A DNA stretch of 64,000 nt from Bacteroidota bacterium. GTDB taxonomy: Bacteria; Bacteroidota; Bacteroidia; Sphingobacteriales; Sphingobacteriaceae. The translations under genes were made by a program, and so were the position numbers. The DNA is taken from contig JAEYZM010000018.1 in NCBI GenBank assembly GCA_023427985.1, positions 1 through 64,000 of the forward strand, in the 5' to 3' direction. Below, one piece after another: positions 8,762 to 17,723 of the stretch (position 1 is its first letter; the number at the start of each line of letters is the position of its first letter). Under the pieces are notes generated by a model. It was not told the origin of the DNA and did no database searches. It saw only the letters and a program-made list of their open reading frames with translations.

Positions 8762-11356
8762 CTAATAAATTACCGTAAAACTTCCCACATCTTCAAAGCC
8801 TTTTCCTTTGACTGCGTAAAAGTAAACTCCAGGCGGGACAATTTCGCCTCCCACTCGGCCATCCCATTCCCAACTGGTTTGATCTTTTATTTCGTAAAGC
8901 AATTTGCCCCATCTGTTATAGATGCTAATGCTTTCTAGTAGGCATTCTACATTTCCACCTGTTATTCTAAAATTATCGTTCTTGCCATCTCCGTTTGGAG
9001 TAAATACATTTGGAATTCTACGTTTGTTAACGTCTAATTCTGGTATAGTAATTTGTACTGTAGCAGTATCTGAGCAATCGGTATTTCGATTTGCAATGAG
9101 CTGCACAGTGAAACTTCCAGTTGAATCAAATTTATGAATTGGATTTTTCTCTAATGAATTACTACCATCGCCAAAATCCCAATAAATACTGTCGGTTCCA
9201 ATGGTTTTATTACTTAAGGCTAAAACTTTCGCACAAGAATCAAAGGTGTATTCTATACCTGCTACAGGCACCTCAATTACGTATATTGTAACGGTATCGT
9301 AATCAATACATGCATTGTTAATAGCTTTTAAAACATAAGTAGTTGTAACCGCCGGTGTTGCAATTGGATCAGCGATATTGTATTTGTTTAAGCTATTACG
9401 TGGCGACCATTCGTAGGTATTGTAATCTGAGCCACTTGCTTGTAATACAATGGACTCACGTTCGCAGATGTATTTGTCTTGACCTGCATTTGCAATAGGA
9501 AGTGTGTCAATGATCACTTGAATAGAAAAATCAGCGACACAACCAATACTATCAGTTATGCTTACGGTATATGTTCTTTCTTCTGATGCAATCGGATTTG
9601 CAATCGTGGAATCGTTCAAACCTGATGATGGTCTCCAACGATAGGTTTCTCCTCCAAATGCTTGTAATTGTACAGTACCATTACCACAGATTAATGCAGG
9701 TTTTCTACTTGCGATTCCTTTTGGTATAGTCCTAATTTTAAAACTTGCTGGCTTCGCACAAAATCCAGCGGTATCTATTTCAACCGTGACGATAATCTCA
9801 GTGAATCCCGATGGTACAGCATAGGTTGGATTTGGAATCGTATCGCTATTGAAAAAACCTACGGATTGACCCGATGGTAATTGTGCCGTCCAAACAAATT
9901 TCATATTCGGATGACTAGAATTTACAAATAAATTTAAAACTGTTGGCGCACAAACAATGGTATCGTTTAAAGTGGTTAAGGTAACTTTTGTGATTGGGGG
10001 AACATACAAGGTATCGGTATAAGTCACATTCACACAACTATCAAAAATGCTTACCACATATCGCGTTAAACTGTCTGGGGAAACTTCTATGACTGGAGAT
10101 GCTCCTACAACTGCCCCTAAACTATCGGTCCATAAATAACTCAATCGGTCCGAACCTCCAGCAGTTTTTACCATGTAAACTATTGTATCTCCTTTACAAC
10201 TTACTTCTACAAAACTTACTATACTTAATGAATCAAAATCGCTTACTAATACACTAGCAGATGATGCAGCACAAACTGAGTTGGATGTTATGTCAATTAC
10301 AACATCTTCATTCGCCTCATCTACATTATCGTTGATAGGTGTTATCATCAATCGCGCTCTATCTGAACCTGCAGGAATAATTATGGAGTCGACATGACTC
10401 GATATATAATCGGTATTCAATTCGGCTAATCCCGATAAATTAAATTTCACTGTTAAATTATTCGACAAATCGTTCGATGATCTAATGAAATCAAACAAGG
10501 CACTGTCGCAACGTTCTTCAACAGAGTCTAATGGGAAACCTGTAGGATAAACACGAGCAACAAATGCGTCGTTCGGCGTTTCACTGCTGAAACTCTCCGC
10601 TTCTATAAATACTGCAGAATTATATGCTTGATCATCTACATCGGCAATAGCAATTTTTATAGTATAGGTTTCGCAGGATTGTAATTGATCGGCAACAATT
10701 TTTATAGGTTGAGTAAAACCGTTATACACGATTTGACTTCCCGTTAAATTGTTCACGTATAAATTTGATCGGATGTTTTCGTTGATTGATTTAATGGATA
10801 TGGGTTCATCGGTCCCTGGAATGACAGCAATATTTTTTTTACCTGGGATACCAGGACCGCTTAAAAATATTCCTAAGATGTCGTTCGATAAAAATTGATC
10901 TCCAATGAAATCGGGATATTCTTCCGATGCGAATATGATGTTGAATTCAACTTTATCGGATGTTGGTACAAATTGAAATTGTAAACTTGCCGCGTCTTTT
11001 GTTTGTCCTACAACGAGAATAGAATTCAAATCCCCGTCGCCTACTGGACTTGCAACACTACTTGCAATTACTTTTGCCGAATCTGGAATTTCGTATACAC
11101 TACCTGTTGTAATTACTACGCCACTATCGAGTCCCAATGCAGTACCCGTTGCACTAAAAATACCAGTTGAAAGTGTATCGCCTCTCAAAATGATGTTGGA
11201 AACCGATACACCTGAACCGATGAGTACTTCTCGTACTAATTTATTGGCATCTTTTTCATGCTTTACTTTTACTTGTGCGTATGTTGAATTAAGTGTAAAA
11301 AGGACACTTAATAGGCTTAAAAATGCTAGTTTGTGTGGGTTAAATTTAGTCTTCAA
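8762..11356 (-). CDS. T9SS-exported choice-of-anchor L protein with PKD and type B sorting domain
   Basis: An 864-residue paralogue of the 208-2742 product. Residues 1-27 are a signal peptide (SVLFTLNSTYAQ). Residues about 32-255 are the choice-of-anchor L-like domain (FSATGTALGLDSGVVITTGS, IIFASEEYPDFIG, LGIFLSGPG). A Calx-beta-like region (VKFNLSGLAELNTDY) and several Ig-like repeats follow. A PKD module (IYWDFGDGSNSLEKNPIHKF) lies near residue 730. The C-terminal ~86 residues begin RRIPNVFTPNGDGKNDNF with IYNRWGKLLYE, the type B T9SS sorting domain. Expected at the cell surface or secreted; ligand unknown. Confidence 0.85.
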   Translation of the reverse strand: MKTKFNPHKLAFLSLLSVLFTLNSTYAQVKVKHEKDANKLVREVLIGSGVSVSNIILRGDTLSTGIFSATGTALGLDSGVVITTGSVYEIPDSAKVIASSVASPVGDGDLNSILVVGQTKDAASLQFQFVPTSDKVEFNIIFASEEYPDFIGDQFLSNDILGIFLSGPGIPGKKNIAVIPGTDEPISIKSINENIRSNLYVNNLTGSQIVYNGFTQPIKIVADQLQSCETYTIKIAIADVDDQAYNSAVFIEAESFSSETPNDAFVARVYPTGFPLDSVEERCDSALFDFIRSSNDLSNNLTVKFNLSGLAELNTDYISSHVDSIIIPAGSDRARLMITPINDNVDEANEDVVIDITSNSVCAASSASVLVSDFDSLSIVSFVEVSCKGDTIVYMVKTAGGSDRLSYLWTDSLGAVVGASPVIEVSPDSLTRYVVSIFDSCVNVTYTDTLYVPPITKVTLTTLNDTIVCAPTVLNLFVNSSHPNMKFVWTAQLPSGQSVGFFNSDTIPNPTYAVPSGFTEIIVTVEIDTAGFCAKPASFKIRTIPKGIASRKPALICGNGTVQLQAFGGETYRWRPSSGLNDSTIANPIASEERTYTVSITDSIGCVADFSIQVIIDTLPIANAGQDKYICERESIVLQASGSDYNTYEWSPRNSLNKYNIADPIATPAVTTTYVLKAINNACIDYDTVTIYVIEVPVAGIEYTFDSCAKVLALSNKTIGTDSIYWDFGDGSNSLEKNPIHKFDSTGSFTVQLIANRNTDCSDTATVQITIPELDVNKRRIPNVFTPNGDGKNDNFRITGGNVECLLESISIYNRWGKLLYEIKDQTSWEWDGRVGGEIVPPGVYFYAVKGKGFEDVGSFTVIY

Positions 11357-11405
11357 AATTAGTATGCTATAAAATCAAAGCAATATAGCAAATTCTAAAC
11401 CAATA

Positions 11406-11741
11406 TTAGCCTTGGACTTTTAATTCCATTTTTTCTGCAAAATGGGCACAATAGTCGCGTAAATCTTCTACTATATTCTTCTCTCCAGTAGCTTTTAGGA
11501 AACTATCACCCATTGTCATAAGTGTCTCATAGAAAAAACGCTTCATCTCATCTACGGGCATGTCTTTTGTCCATAAATCCAGGCGTAAAGTATTCTGATA
11601 TTGATGGTCCCACAAAGCAAGCACCATCGATTTACAATCTACTTGTTGCTTATTTTCTGCATCGGTCGATGACCAAACAATTTTTTCAGGTAATTTATTC
11701 TCGTCTAATGTAACTTTAATGTTAATCTCTGCGGTCTTCAT
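11406..11741 (-). CDS. gldC: Gliding motility protein GldC
   Basis: A 111-residue soluble protein, MKTAEINIKVTLDENKLPEKIVWSS..., with the conserved core CKSMVLALWD and LRLDLWTKDMPVDEMKRFFYETL. These match GldC, a small protein first found with the gliding machinery of Flavobacterium and now known more widely in Bacteroidota, including non-gliders. Its molecular activity is not established. It follows the DEAD-box helicase by 11 bases on the same strand, so the two are likely cotranscribed. Confidence 0.88.
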   Translation of the reverse strand: MKTAEINIKVTLDENKLPEKIVWSSTDAENKQQVDCKSMVLALWDHQYQNTLRLDLWTKDMPVDEMKRFFYETLMTMGDSFLKATGEKNIVEDLRDYCAHFAEKMELKVQG

Positions 11742-11752
11742 GGTATTAAAAT

Positions 11753-13066
11753 TTATTTACGTTTTTTATATTTCATTTTCGCTTTTTCTCTAGCGGAATA
11801 ATTTTTTTGTTTTGATTTATCGTTCTTCTTCTCATGGAACGCGCCCTTATAGTCGGGATTCACCTTGCGCTTCTGATTGTCAATCTCCTTCGCCATTTCT
11901 TGGGCCTCTTTGAACGGAGTTTCTTCTACTAAGAATGCCGATGGTACGGCAAGTACAGGGATGCGCATTCGAATGAGCTTTTGTATTTTCTCTAAATGGT
12001 ATTCCTCTGCCGGATTACAGAAAGTAATGGAAATGCCCGATTCATTGGCCCTGCCTGTTCTACCAATGCGATGTACATAATCCTCATAAATTAATGGTAC
12101 ATCGAAATTGATCACATGCGTCACTTTAGTAACATCGATGCCACGCGATGCTACATCGGTCCCAATTAATATGCGAACATCTTCTTCTTTAAAGGCTTGA
12201 ATGGAATTCATTCGGGTATTCTGACCCTTGTTGGCATGAATTACGCGCACTTGGTCCGACCCATACACTCGCTCTGCATAATGGTAAAGGTTTTCTGCAA
12301 TTTGTCTGGTCTTGCAAAAGATAATAACCTTTTGGAACTCCTCTTTGTTCTCTAAAAAAAATTGAAGTAAATTGATTTTTGTGCGGATGTTAGGGGTGAA
12401 ATAAACGTGCTGACTTACCTTTTCGGCTGGTGTGGCTTGTGGGGCAATTTCAATTTCTATTGGGAACTCCAAGAAATCTCCTGCCAATTCTTTCACCTTG
12501 TTCGACATCGTTGCGGAGAACAATAAATTCTGGCGCTTTCGAGGAACGATCTCTAATATTTTATGGATTTTTTTAATGAAACCCATGTCCAACATCTTAT
12601 CGGCTTCATCAATAATCAATGTCTTCAATTGCTTTAAAACCAAGTCGCCACTCAAGTATAACTCTACCAGTCGGCCCGGTGTTGCAATCACTATATCCAA
12701 ACCTTTCGCTAATAGTTCTTTCTGAGTTTTAGGACCCAAGCCTCCATACAATGCCACCGAACGCAAATCGGTATACTTACTTAAAGCTTGTATGTTTTCA
12801 TGAATTTGAATGGCCAATTCGCGCGTTGGAGATAGGATTAAAGCGCGTGGATCCATTCCTTGCGCGTACTTTAATTTCATGATCAGGGGAATGGCATAAG
12901 CTGCAGTTTTACCCGTGCCCGTTTGCGCAATTCCCAGTAAATCCTGACCATTGAAAATGGTAGGTATGGCTTTATCTTGAATTGGTGTTGGACTCGTATA
13001 GCCCATTTCTTCAATGGCTGTATAGAGTTGTTTATTCAATTCAAACTTTTCAAATTCTTTTGACAT
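11753..13066 (-). CDS. DEAD-box ATP-dependent RNA helicase
   Basis: A 437-residue helicase with the full motif set: Q-motif (FEKFELNKQLYTAIEEMGYTSPTPIQ split over residues 5-30), motif I AQTGTGKT (47-54), PTRELA, TPGR, motif II DEAD (~152), motif III SAT, and motif VI HRIGRTGRA. The C-terminal tail is strongly basic (ENYSAREKAKMKYKKRK-like), typical of RhlE/SrmB-type helicases that act in ribosome assembly and RNA decay. It is divergent from dihydroorotase with a 41-base gap that carries promoter-like elements for both directions. Confidence 0.92.
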   Translation of the reverse strand: MSKEFEKFELNKQLYTAIEEMGYTSPTPIQDKAIPTIFNGQDLLGIAQTGTGKTAAYAIPLIMKLKYAQGMDPRALILSPTRELAIQIHENIQALSKYTDLRSVALYGGLGPKTQKELLAKGLDIVIATPGRLVELYLSGDLVLKQLKTLIIDEADKMLDMGFIKKIHKILEIVPRKRQNLLFSATMSNKVKELAGDFLEFPIEIEIAPQATPAEKVSQHVYFTPNIRTKINLLQFFLENKEEFQKVIIFCKTRQIAENLYHYAERVYGSDQVRVIHANKGQNTRMNSIQAFKEEDVRILIGTDVASRGIDVTKVTHVINFDVPLIYEDYVHRIGRTGRANESGISITFCNPAEEYHLEKIQKLIRMRIPVLAVPSAFLVEETPFKEAQEMAKEIDNQKRKVNPDYKGAFHEKKNDKSKQKNYSAREKAKMKYKKRK

Positions 13067-13092
13067 TCCGGCAAAGATAAGAGTTATATTTG
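13060..13092 (+). promoter_or_regulatory. Putative promoter of dihydroorotase gene
   Basis: TTTTG (-33 element, TTG at 13060-13062) and TATATTTG (-7 element, 13085-13092) are separated by 22 bases, matching the Bacteroidota sigma consensus TTG-N19..23-TAnnTTTG. The predicted transcript would start near 13096, about 12 bases before the ATG at 13108. Confidence 0.6.
13072..13079 (-). promoter_or_regulatory. Putative -7 element for the DEAD-box helicase gene
   Basis: On the minus strand the bases read TATCTTTG, a perfect TAnnTTTG element, only 5 bases before the helicase ATG at 13066. Transcription would then begin almost at the start codon (leaderless mRNA). No good TTG is seen 19-22 bases upstream. 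It overlaps the dihydroorotase promoter. Confidence 0.4.
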
Positions 13093-13107
13093 AGCAGAAT
13101 TATTTTT

Positions 13108-14439
13108 ATGAAATATCTAATCAAACAAGCAAGAATTATTAACGAAGGAACTCAAAAAGTTCAAGATTTATTGATTGATAATGAAAGGATTGAGAAAATT
13201 GCCGACACAATTACTGATCCCAATGCCATTGAAATAAATGCAGAAGGATTGTGGTTATTGCCCGGTGCAATTGACGATCAAGTGCATTTCAGAGAGCCCG
13301 GACTTACACATAAGGGAGAGATTTATACCGAAGCTAAGGCTGCTGTAGCAGGTGGAATTACCTCGTATATGGAAATGCCAAATACTGTCCCAAATGTATT
13401 CACACAAGAATTGTTGGAACAAAAATTTGCTAGAGCTGCCGAAGTTTCCATGGCGAATTACTCTTTTTTCATGGGTACATCGAACGACAATTACGATGAA
13501 GTGATGCGTACCAATCCCTTGAATACATGCGGTATCAAAATATTCATGGGCTCTTCAACAGGTAATATGTTGGTAGACGATGCTGCAGTTTTAGAAAAGA
13601 TTTTTGCTAATGCGCCTACGATTATCGCTACGCATTGCGAAGACGAGCAAACAGTAAAAAATAATTTAGCTAAAGCAAAAGAAAAATTTGGCGATGACAT
13701 TCCTGTGAGTCAACATCCCATCATTCGATCGGAAGAAGCCTGTTATTTGTCATCTTCATTCGCTGTTTCATTGGCAAAAAAACACAATACACGTTTGCAT
13801 ATTTTACATATAAGTACAGCCAAGGAAACCGAACTGTTCGATAATTCATTACCACTAGAGCAAAAGCGCATTACTTCAGAAGCTTGCATTCACCATTTGT
13901 GGTTTAGCGATGAAGACTATGCAAACAAAGGGAATTATATTAAATGGAATCCTGCTGTAAAAACGGCTGCCGATAGAGAAGGAGTATGGAAGGCCCTTCT
14001 GGATAATCGGATTGATGTGATTGCAACCGATCATGCTCCGCATACGATCGAAGAAAAATCTCAAAAATACTCATCGGCACCATCGGGTGGACCGCTCGTA
14101 CAACATGCCTTATTGGCCATGATTGAAAAATCCAAAGAAGGAAAAATCAGCATCGAAAAAGTGGTTGAAAAAATGTCGCATGCCCCCGCTATTTTATTCA
14201 ATATAGCAGAACGCGGTTTCATTAGAGAAGGTTATTATGCCGATGTAGTGCTGGTGAATCCAAATATTCAGGAAACAGTAAACAAAAACAATATTCTATA
14301 CAAATGCCAATGGTCGCCATTCGAAGGCTATACTTTCCAATCGAAAGTCATGAAAACCTTTGTAAATGGACATTTGGCTTACGATGAACAAGGATTTTAT
14401 GAGCAGAAAAAGGGCAAACGTCTAGTTTTCAACAGATAA
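13108..14439 (+). CDS. pyrC: Dihydroorotase
   Basis: A 443-residue zinc amidohydrolase that cyclises N-carbamoyl-aspartate to dihydroorotate in pyrimidine synthesis. Motifs are IDDQVHFREPGLTHKGE (55-71), ATHCEDEQ, LHILHIST, and ATDHAPHT with the catalytic Asp. The first metal-binding position of the usual HxH is Gln58 here (QVH), while His60 is kept. Other ligands and Arg62 are intact, so it is probably active. The frame extends to a TTG at 13090, but the ATG at 13108 gives the family's normal start (MKYLIKQARIIN). A second homologue that has lost its active site is at 48510. Confidence 0.92.
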   Translation: MKYLIKQARIINEGTQKVQDLLIDNERIEKIADTITDPNAIEINAEGLWLLPGAIDDQVHFREPGLTHKGEIYTEAKAAVAGGITSYMEMPNTVPNVFTQELLEQKFARAAEVSMANYSFFMGTSNDNYDEVMRTNPLNTCGIKIFMGSSTGNMLVDDAAVLEKIFANAPTIIATHCEDEQTVKNNLAKAKEKFGDDIPVSQHPIIRSEEACYLSSSFAVSLAKKHNTRLHILHISTAKETELFDNSLPLEQKRITSEACIHHLWFSDEDYANKGNYIKWNPAVKTAADREGVWKALLDNRIDVIATDHAPHTIEEKSQKYSSAPSGGPLVQHALLAMIEKSKEGKISIEKVVEKMSHAPAILFNIAERGFIREGYYADVVLVNPNIQETVNKNNILYKCQWSPFEGYTFQSKVMKTFVNGHLAYDEQGFYEQKKGKRLVFNR

Positions 14440-14557
14440 TTGTAACTTTTTTTCGGGGACTTCGAATAAAGAAGAAAAAAATCACCCTGTTATGCTTCAC
14501 TTAATAAAAAACCTTATTCGAGTTAGTATGCAACTCTTTAATGTGCTTTAATATGTC

Positions 14558-14594
14558 AAAATCCCGTCATTTCTAAAACAATGGCGGGGTTTTG
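14558..14594 (+). terminator. Rho-independent terminator after pyrC
   Basis: AAAATCCCGTCAT pairs with ATGGCGGGGTTTT across a 10-base loop, with G-U pairs, and ends in a T run. It lies in the 192-base gap between dihydroorotase and hscA. The earlier part of the gap (14440-14557) holds no gene; a weak inverted repeat CGAATAA/TTATTCG spans about 14463-14519. Confidence 0.65.
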
Positions 14595-14606
14595 ATGTAT
14601 TCTCTA

Positions 14607-14614
14607 TACATTTG
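14607..14614 (+). promoter_or_regulatory. Putative -7 element upstream of hscA
   Basis: TACATTTG fits the TAnnTTTG consensus and lies 17 bases before the hscA ATG, directly after the terminator hairpin. The closest TTG is only 12 bases upstream, so the -33 element is weak or absent. Confidence 0.45.
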
Positions 14615-14631
14615 CAATTCGAAAAACACGT

Positions 14632-16491
14632 ATGGGGAAAGTTTCAATCAATATAGCCACAGGCACATTACAAAAAGAAGAAATAATTATAGGCATAGAT
14701 TTAGGCACCACCAATAGCTTAATTGCTTATATCGACGACGATAAACATCCAAGAGTAATAAACGATACGGGTAAAGGCGTTTTAGTCCCTTCCATTGTCC
14801 ATTTTCATGAATCCGGCGATGTGATTGTTGGGAACGAGGCTAAACCGTATTTAATATCAGACCCAAGCAATACCATTTTTTCTGTAAAGCGATTACTCGG
14901 TCAATCGTATCATGACATCGAAAACTTCAAAAACTTTTTTAGTTATAAAGTAATCGACGATGGTGCAGATAGCATTGTGAAAATAAAAGTTGGGGAGCAA
15001 TTTTATACGCCCATCGAATTATCGGCTCTTATCTTAAAAGAATTAAAAACAAGAGCAGAGCATGCGCTTAAGACTCCAGTAAACAGAGCCGTAATCACAG
15101 TCCCTGCATATTTTAACGATGCTCAACGTCAGGCTACACGCGACGCTGGTAAATTAGCTGGACTCGATGTATTGCGCATAGTAAACGAACCTACTGCCGC
15201 AAGTTTAGCCTATGGAATTGGCTTAGATCCAAACGACGAACAAACCATTGCGGTTTACGATTTGGGCGGAGGTACTTTCGACATATCGATATTAAAAATT
15301 CAGAATGGAATTTTTGAAGTGCTTTCTACCAATGGGGATACTTTCTTAGGTGGCGACGATTTTGATCGTGCAATTTTGAAGTATTGGTTAAAAGAAAATA
15401 ATATTCCAGAAGAAGTATTGCATCAGGATAGTTCTCTAGCTCAAGCCCTGCGTTTAAAGGCAGAAGAGGCAAAGAAAGCATTGAGTTCTCAGAATATTTT
15501 CAATGAAAAATTGGGCGAATATTTCTGTTCCATCACCAAGCAAAAGTTTGAGGAATTGATCAAGCCTTACGTGAACAAAACGATTGAATGTTGCAAGAAT
15601 GCTATTTCAGATGCAGGCATCGACATAAAAGAAATTCAACATGTGGTCATGGTTGGCGGATCTACACGCACACCTTTAGTCAAACAATCGGTTTCCGAAT
15701 TTTTTGGAAGGGAAGTCAACGATAGCATTAATCCAGATGAGGTAGTCGCATTAGGCGCTTCAATTCAGGCCGATGTGTTAGCAGGAAATAGAAGTGATAT
15801 TTTATTATTAGATGTTACTCCGCTTTCTCTAGGGATTGAAACCATGGGAGGATTAATGGATACGATAATTCCAAGGAATTCAAAGATACCAACAAAGGCA
15901 GGCCGACAATACACCACTTCGATCGATGGACAAGTGAATATGAAAATTTCGGTGTATCAAGGAGAGCGAGATTTGGTTTCTGAAAATAGAAAACTCGCGG
16001 AGTTTGATTTAAAAGGAATTCCTTCGATGCCGGCAGGATTACCAAAGGTGGACATCAATTTTATTTTGAATGCCGATGGTATTTTAAAAGTGCAAGCAAT
16101 TGAATTGCGTTCAGGTGTAAAACAAGAAGTAGAAGTGAAGCCGAGTTATGGTTTAACGGATGATGAAGTTGAACGAATGTTATTAGATTCTATTCAAAAT
16201 GCGAAGTCCGATGTGGATCATCGTATGTTGATTGAAGCTAGAACTGAGGGAGAGCAAATGGTGTACACGGCTGAAAATTTCTTGAAAAAGAATGCAAAAT
16301 ATTTAGAAATAAATGAAATTACTCAAACACAAAGCTATATTAATTCGTTAAAAGAGATGTTAAGGAGTGGAAATAAAGATGCCATTTTAAAAGCGGTGGA
16401 TGACTTGAATGAATATACAAGACCATTTGCTGAACGAGTAATGGATATGGCTATTTCACAAGCAATGAAGGGTAAGAAAATCGACGAATAA
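14632..16491 (+). CDS. hscA: Hsp70-type Fe-S assembly chaperone HscA
   Basis: A 619-residue Hsp70. It opens with a ~17-residue N-terminal lead (VSINIATGTLQKEE) before IIGIDLGTTNSLIAYI, a feature of HscA and not of DnaK. ATPase motifs include AVITVPAYFNDAQRQATRDAGKLAG (shown in pieces: VPAYFNDAQRQAT, RIVNEPTAASLAYG), YDLGGGTFDISIL and VVMVGGSTRTP. The substrate-binding domain begins near VLLLDVTPLSLGIETMGG. It lacks the long acidic DnaK tail. HscA works with HscB to release Fe-S clusters from IscU; an HscB gene is at 59365. A DsbA-like gene follows after 2 bases. Confidence 0.88.
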   Translation: MGKVSINIATGTLQKEEIIIGIDLGTTNSLIAYIDDDKHPRVINDTGKGVLVPSIVHFHESGDVIVGNEAKPYLISDPSNTIFSVKRLLGQSYHDIENFKNFFSYKVIDDGADSIVKIKVGEQFYTPIELSALILKELKTRAEHALKTPVNRAVITVPAYFNDAQRQATRDAGKLAGLDVLRIVNEPTAASLAYGIGLDPNDEQTIAVYDLGGGTFDISILKIQNGIFEVLSTNGDTFLGGDDFDRAILKYWLKENNIPEEVLHQDSSLAQALRLKAEEAKKALSSQNIFNEKLGEYFCSITKQKFEELIKPYVNKTIECCKNAISDAGIDIKEIQHVVMVGGSTRTPLVKQSVSEFFGREVNDSINPDEVVALGASIQADVLAGNRSDILLLDVTPLSLGIETMGGLMDTIIPRNSKIPTKAGRQYTTSIDGQVNMKISVYQGERDLVSENRKLAEFDLKGIPSMPAGLPKVDINFILNADGILKVQAIELRSGVKQEVEVKPSYGLTDDEVERMLLDSIQNAKSDVDHRMLIEARTEGEQMVYTAENFLKKNAKYLEINEITQTQSYINSLKEMLRSGNKDAILKAVDDLNEYTRPFAERVMDMAISQAMKGKKIDE

Positions 16492-16493
16492 TT

Positions 16494-17126
16494 ATGCAAA
16501 CAATTAATATTAAAATCGCATCAGACGTAGTATGTCCATGGTGTTATGTGGGGAAAAAAGAATTGGAAATTGCAATGGAAGAATTGAAAAATGATTTTCG
16601 ATTTGAAGTACAATTTTTACCTTACGAATTGGCACCTGATATGCCCATAGAAGGTGAAGATTTTAGAACACATATAACTGCTAAGTATGGCGATTGGAAT
16701 AAATTTTTGGAACGATCTACTTTTTTGGAAGAAAGAGGCAAAACGCTAGGAATTAATTTTAGTATCAAAGATTTGGGTATTAGTCCCAATACTTTTTTGA
16801 TGCATCGCATCATTCAGTTTGCTTACCAATCGGGAATACAATCTAAAGTGAAGGAAGCTTACATGCGTGCTTATTTCGAAGAGTTTGTTGATCTTACAGA
16901 CCTTGAAAATGTTGTTCGTATTGCTGCTGAAAATGGTATGGACGAAGAGCAAGTGCGTGCATTGATCAATGGTAATGAAGGGGAAGAAGAAGTTAGAGCC
17001 TTGCAAGAAAACCTTCGTGCATTGGGCATTTCAGGAGTTCCTTTTTTTATAATTAACGATCAATACGGTATCTCAGGTGCGGTACCTGCAAAAGAATTGA
17101 TTGCTGCTTTCAACAGTTTGAAATAA
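16494..17126 (+). CDS. DsbA-family (FrnE-like) oxidoreductase
   Basis: A 210-residue protein with a thioredoxin-fold and inserted helical domain. The active site is CPWC at residues 14-17 (IASDVVCPWCYVGKKEL), and the cis-proline loop is ISGVPFFIIND near residue 178. There is no signal peptide, so it is cytosolic like FrnE-type proteins, which act as disulfide oxidoreductases or isomerases and were first linked to polyketide synthesis and stress tolerance. It follows hscA by 2 bases and is presumably cotranscribed. Substrate unknown. Confidence 0.88.
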   Translation: MQTINIKIASDVVCPWCYVGKKELEIAMEELKNDFRFEVQFLPYELAPDMPIEGEDFRTHITAKYGDWNKFLERSTFLEERGKTLGINFSIKDLGISPNTFLMHRIIQFAYQSGIQSKVKEAYMRAYFEEFVDLTDLENVVRIAAENGMDEEQVRALINGNEGEEEVRALQENLRALGISGVPFFIINDQYGISGAVPAKELIAAFNSLK

Positions 17127-17129
17127 GGA

Positions 17130-17714
17130 TTAAGCTTTCACTAATTTGGCAATGTATTTACCGAGAATATCAAATTCAAGGTTTACATAATCCCCAATGT
17201 TTACTGCATGTAAGTTGGTATGTTCGTAGGTATAGGGAATGATAGCCACGGAAAATTGATTTTCTTTTGAGTTGACTACCGTTAAAGAAATTCCATTCAC
17301 ACAAATAGAACCTTTCTCAACTGTCATCCACTCTCGTTTTGCTTCGTACTCGAAACTAAACAACCAACTTCCAGCTTGATCTTTTTTCTCAATGCATTTT
17401 GCAACAGTATCCACGTGCCCTTGAACAATATGTCCGTCGATCCGCGCATTCATGAGCATGCATCGTTCTAAATTAATTTTATGACCAATTTCTAAACGAT
17501 TTAAATTTGTTTTATCGAGCGTTTCTTTGATTGCGGTGACCACATGCTCATTCTCATTGCATTCCACAACCGTTAAACAAACACCGTTGTGTGCAACACT
17601 CTGATCTATTTTTAATTCTTTTGAAATCTCAGATTTAATTCTTAAGTGTAAGTTTTCTTGATCTTTAGTTAGTTCAACTACTTCGCCTAAAGTTTCTATA
17701 ATTCCTGTAAACAT
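17130..17714 (-). CDS. ribE: Riboflavin synthase, alpha subunit
   Basis: A 194-residue enzyme that dismutates two molecules of 6,7-dimethyl-8-ribityllumazine into riboflavin. The start MFTGIIETLGEV is diagnostic. Two lumazine-binding repeats are visible: the first with SVAHNGVCLTVVE, the second with GHIVQGHVDTVA and SICVNGISLTVVN. Length is slightly under the usual ~200-215. It converges with the FrnE-like gene with a 3-base gap, and follows the T9SS gene at 17724 on its own strand by 9 bases. No other rib genes are near. Confidence 0.94.
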   Translation of the reverse strand: MFTGIIETLGEVVELTKDQENLHLRIKSEISKELKIDQSVAHNGVCLTVVECNENEHVVTAIKETLDKTNLNRLEIGHKINLERCMLMNARIDGHIVQGHVDTVAKCIEKKDQAGSWLFSFEYEAKREWMTVEKGSICVNGISLTVVNSKENQFSVAIIPYTYEHTNLHAVNIGDYVNLEFDILGKYIAKLVKA

Positions 17715-17723
17715 GTTTTCAAT

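Noticed and set aside
14632..16491. Calling the Hsp70 gene dnaK
   Set aside because: The N-terminal lead, missing C-terminal tail and presence of HscB favour HscA; grpE-dnaJ is elsewhere without a dnaK neighbour.
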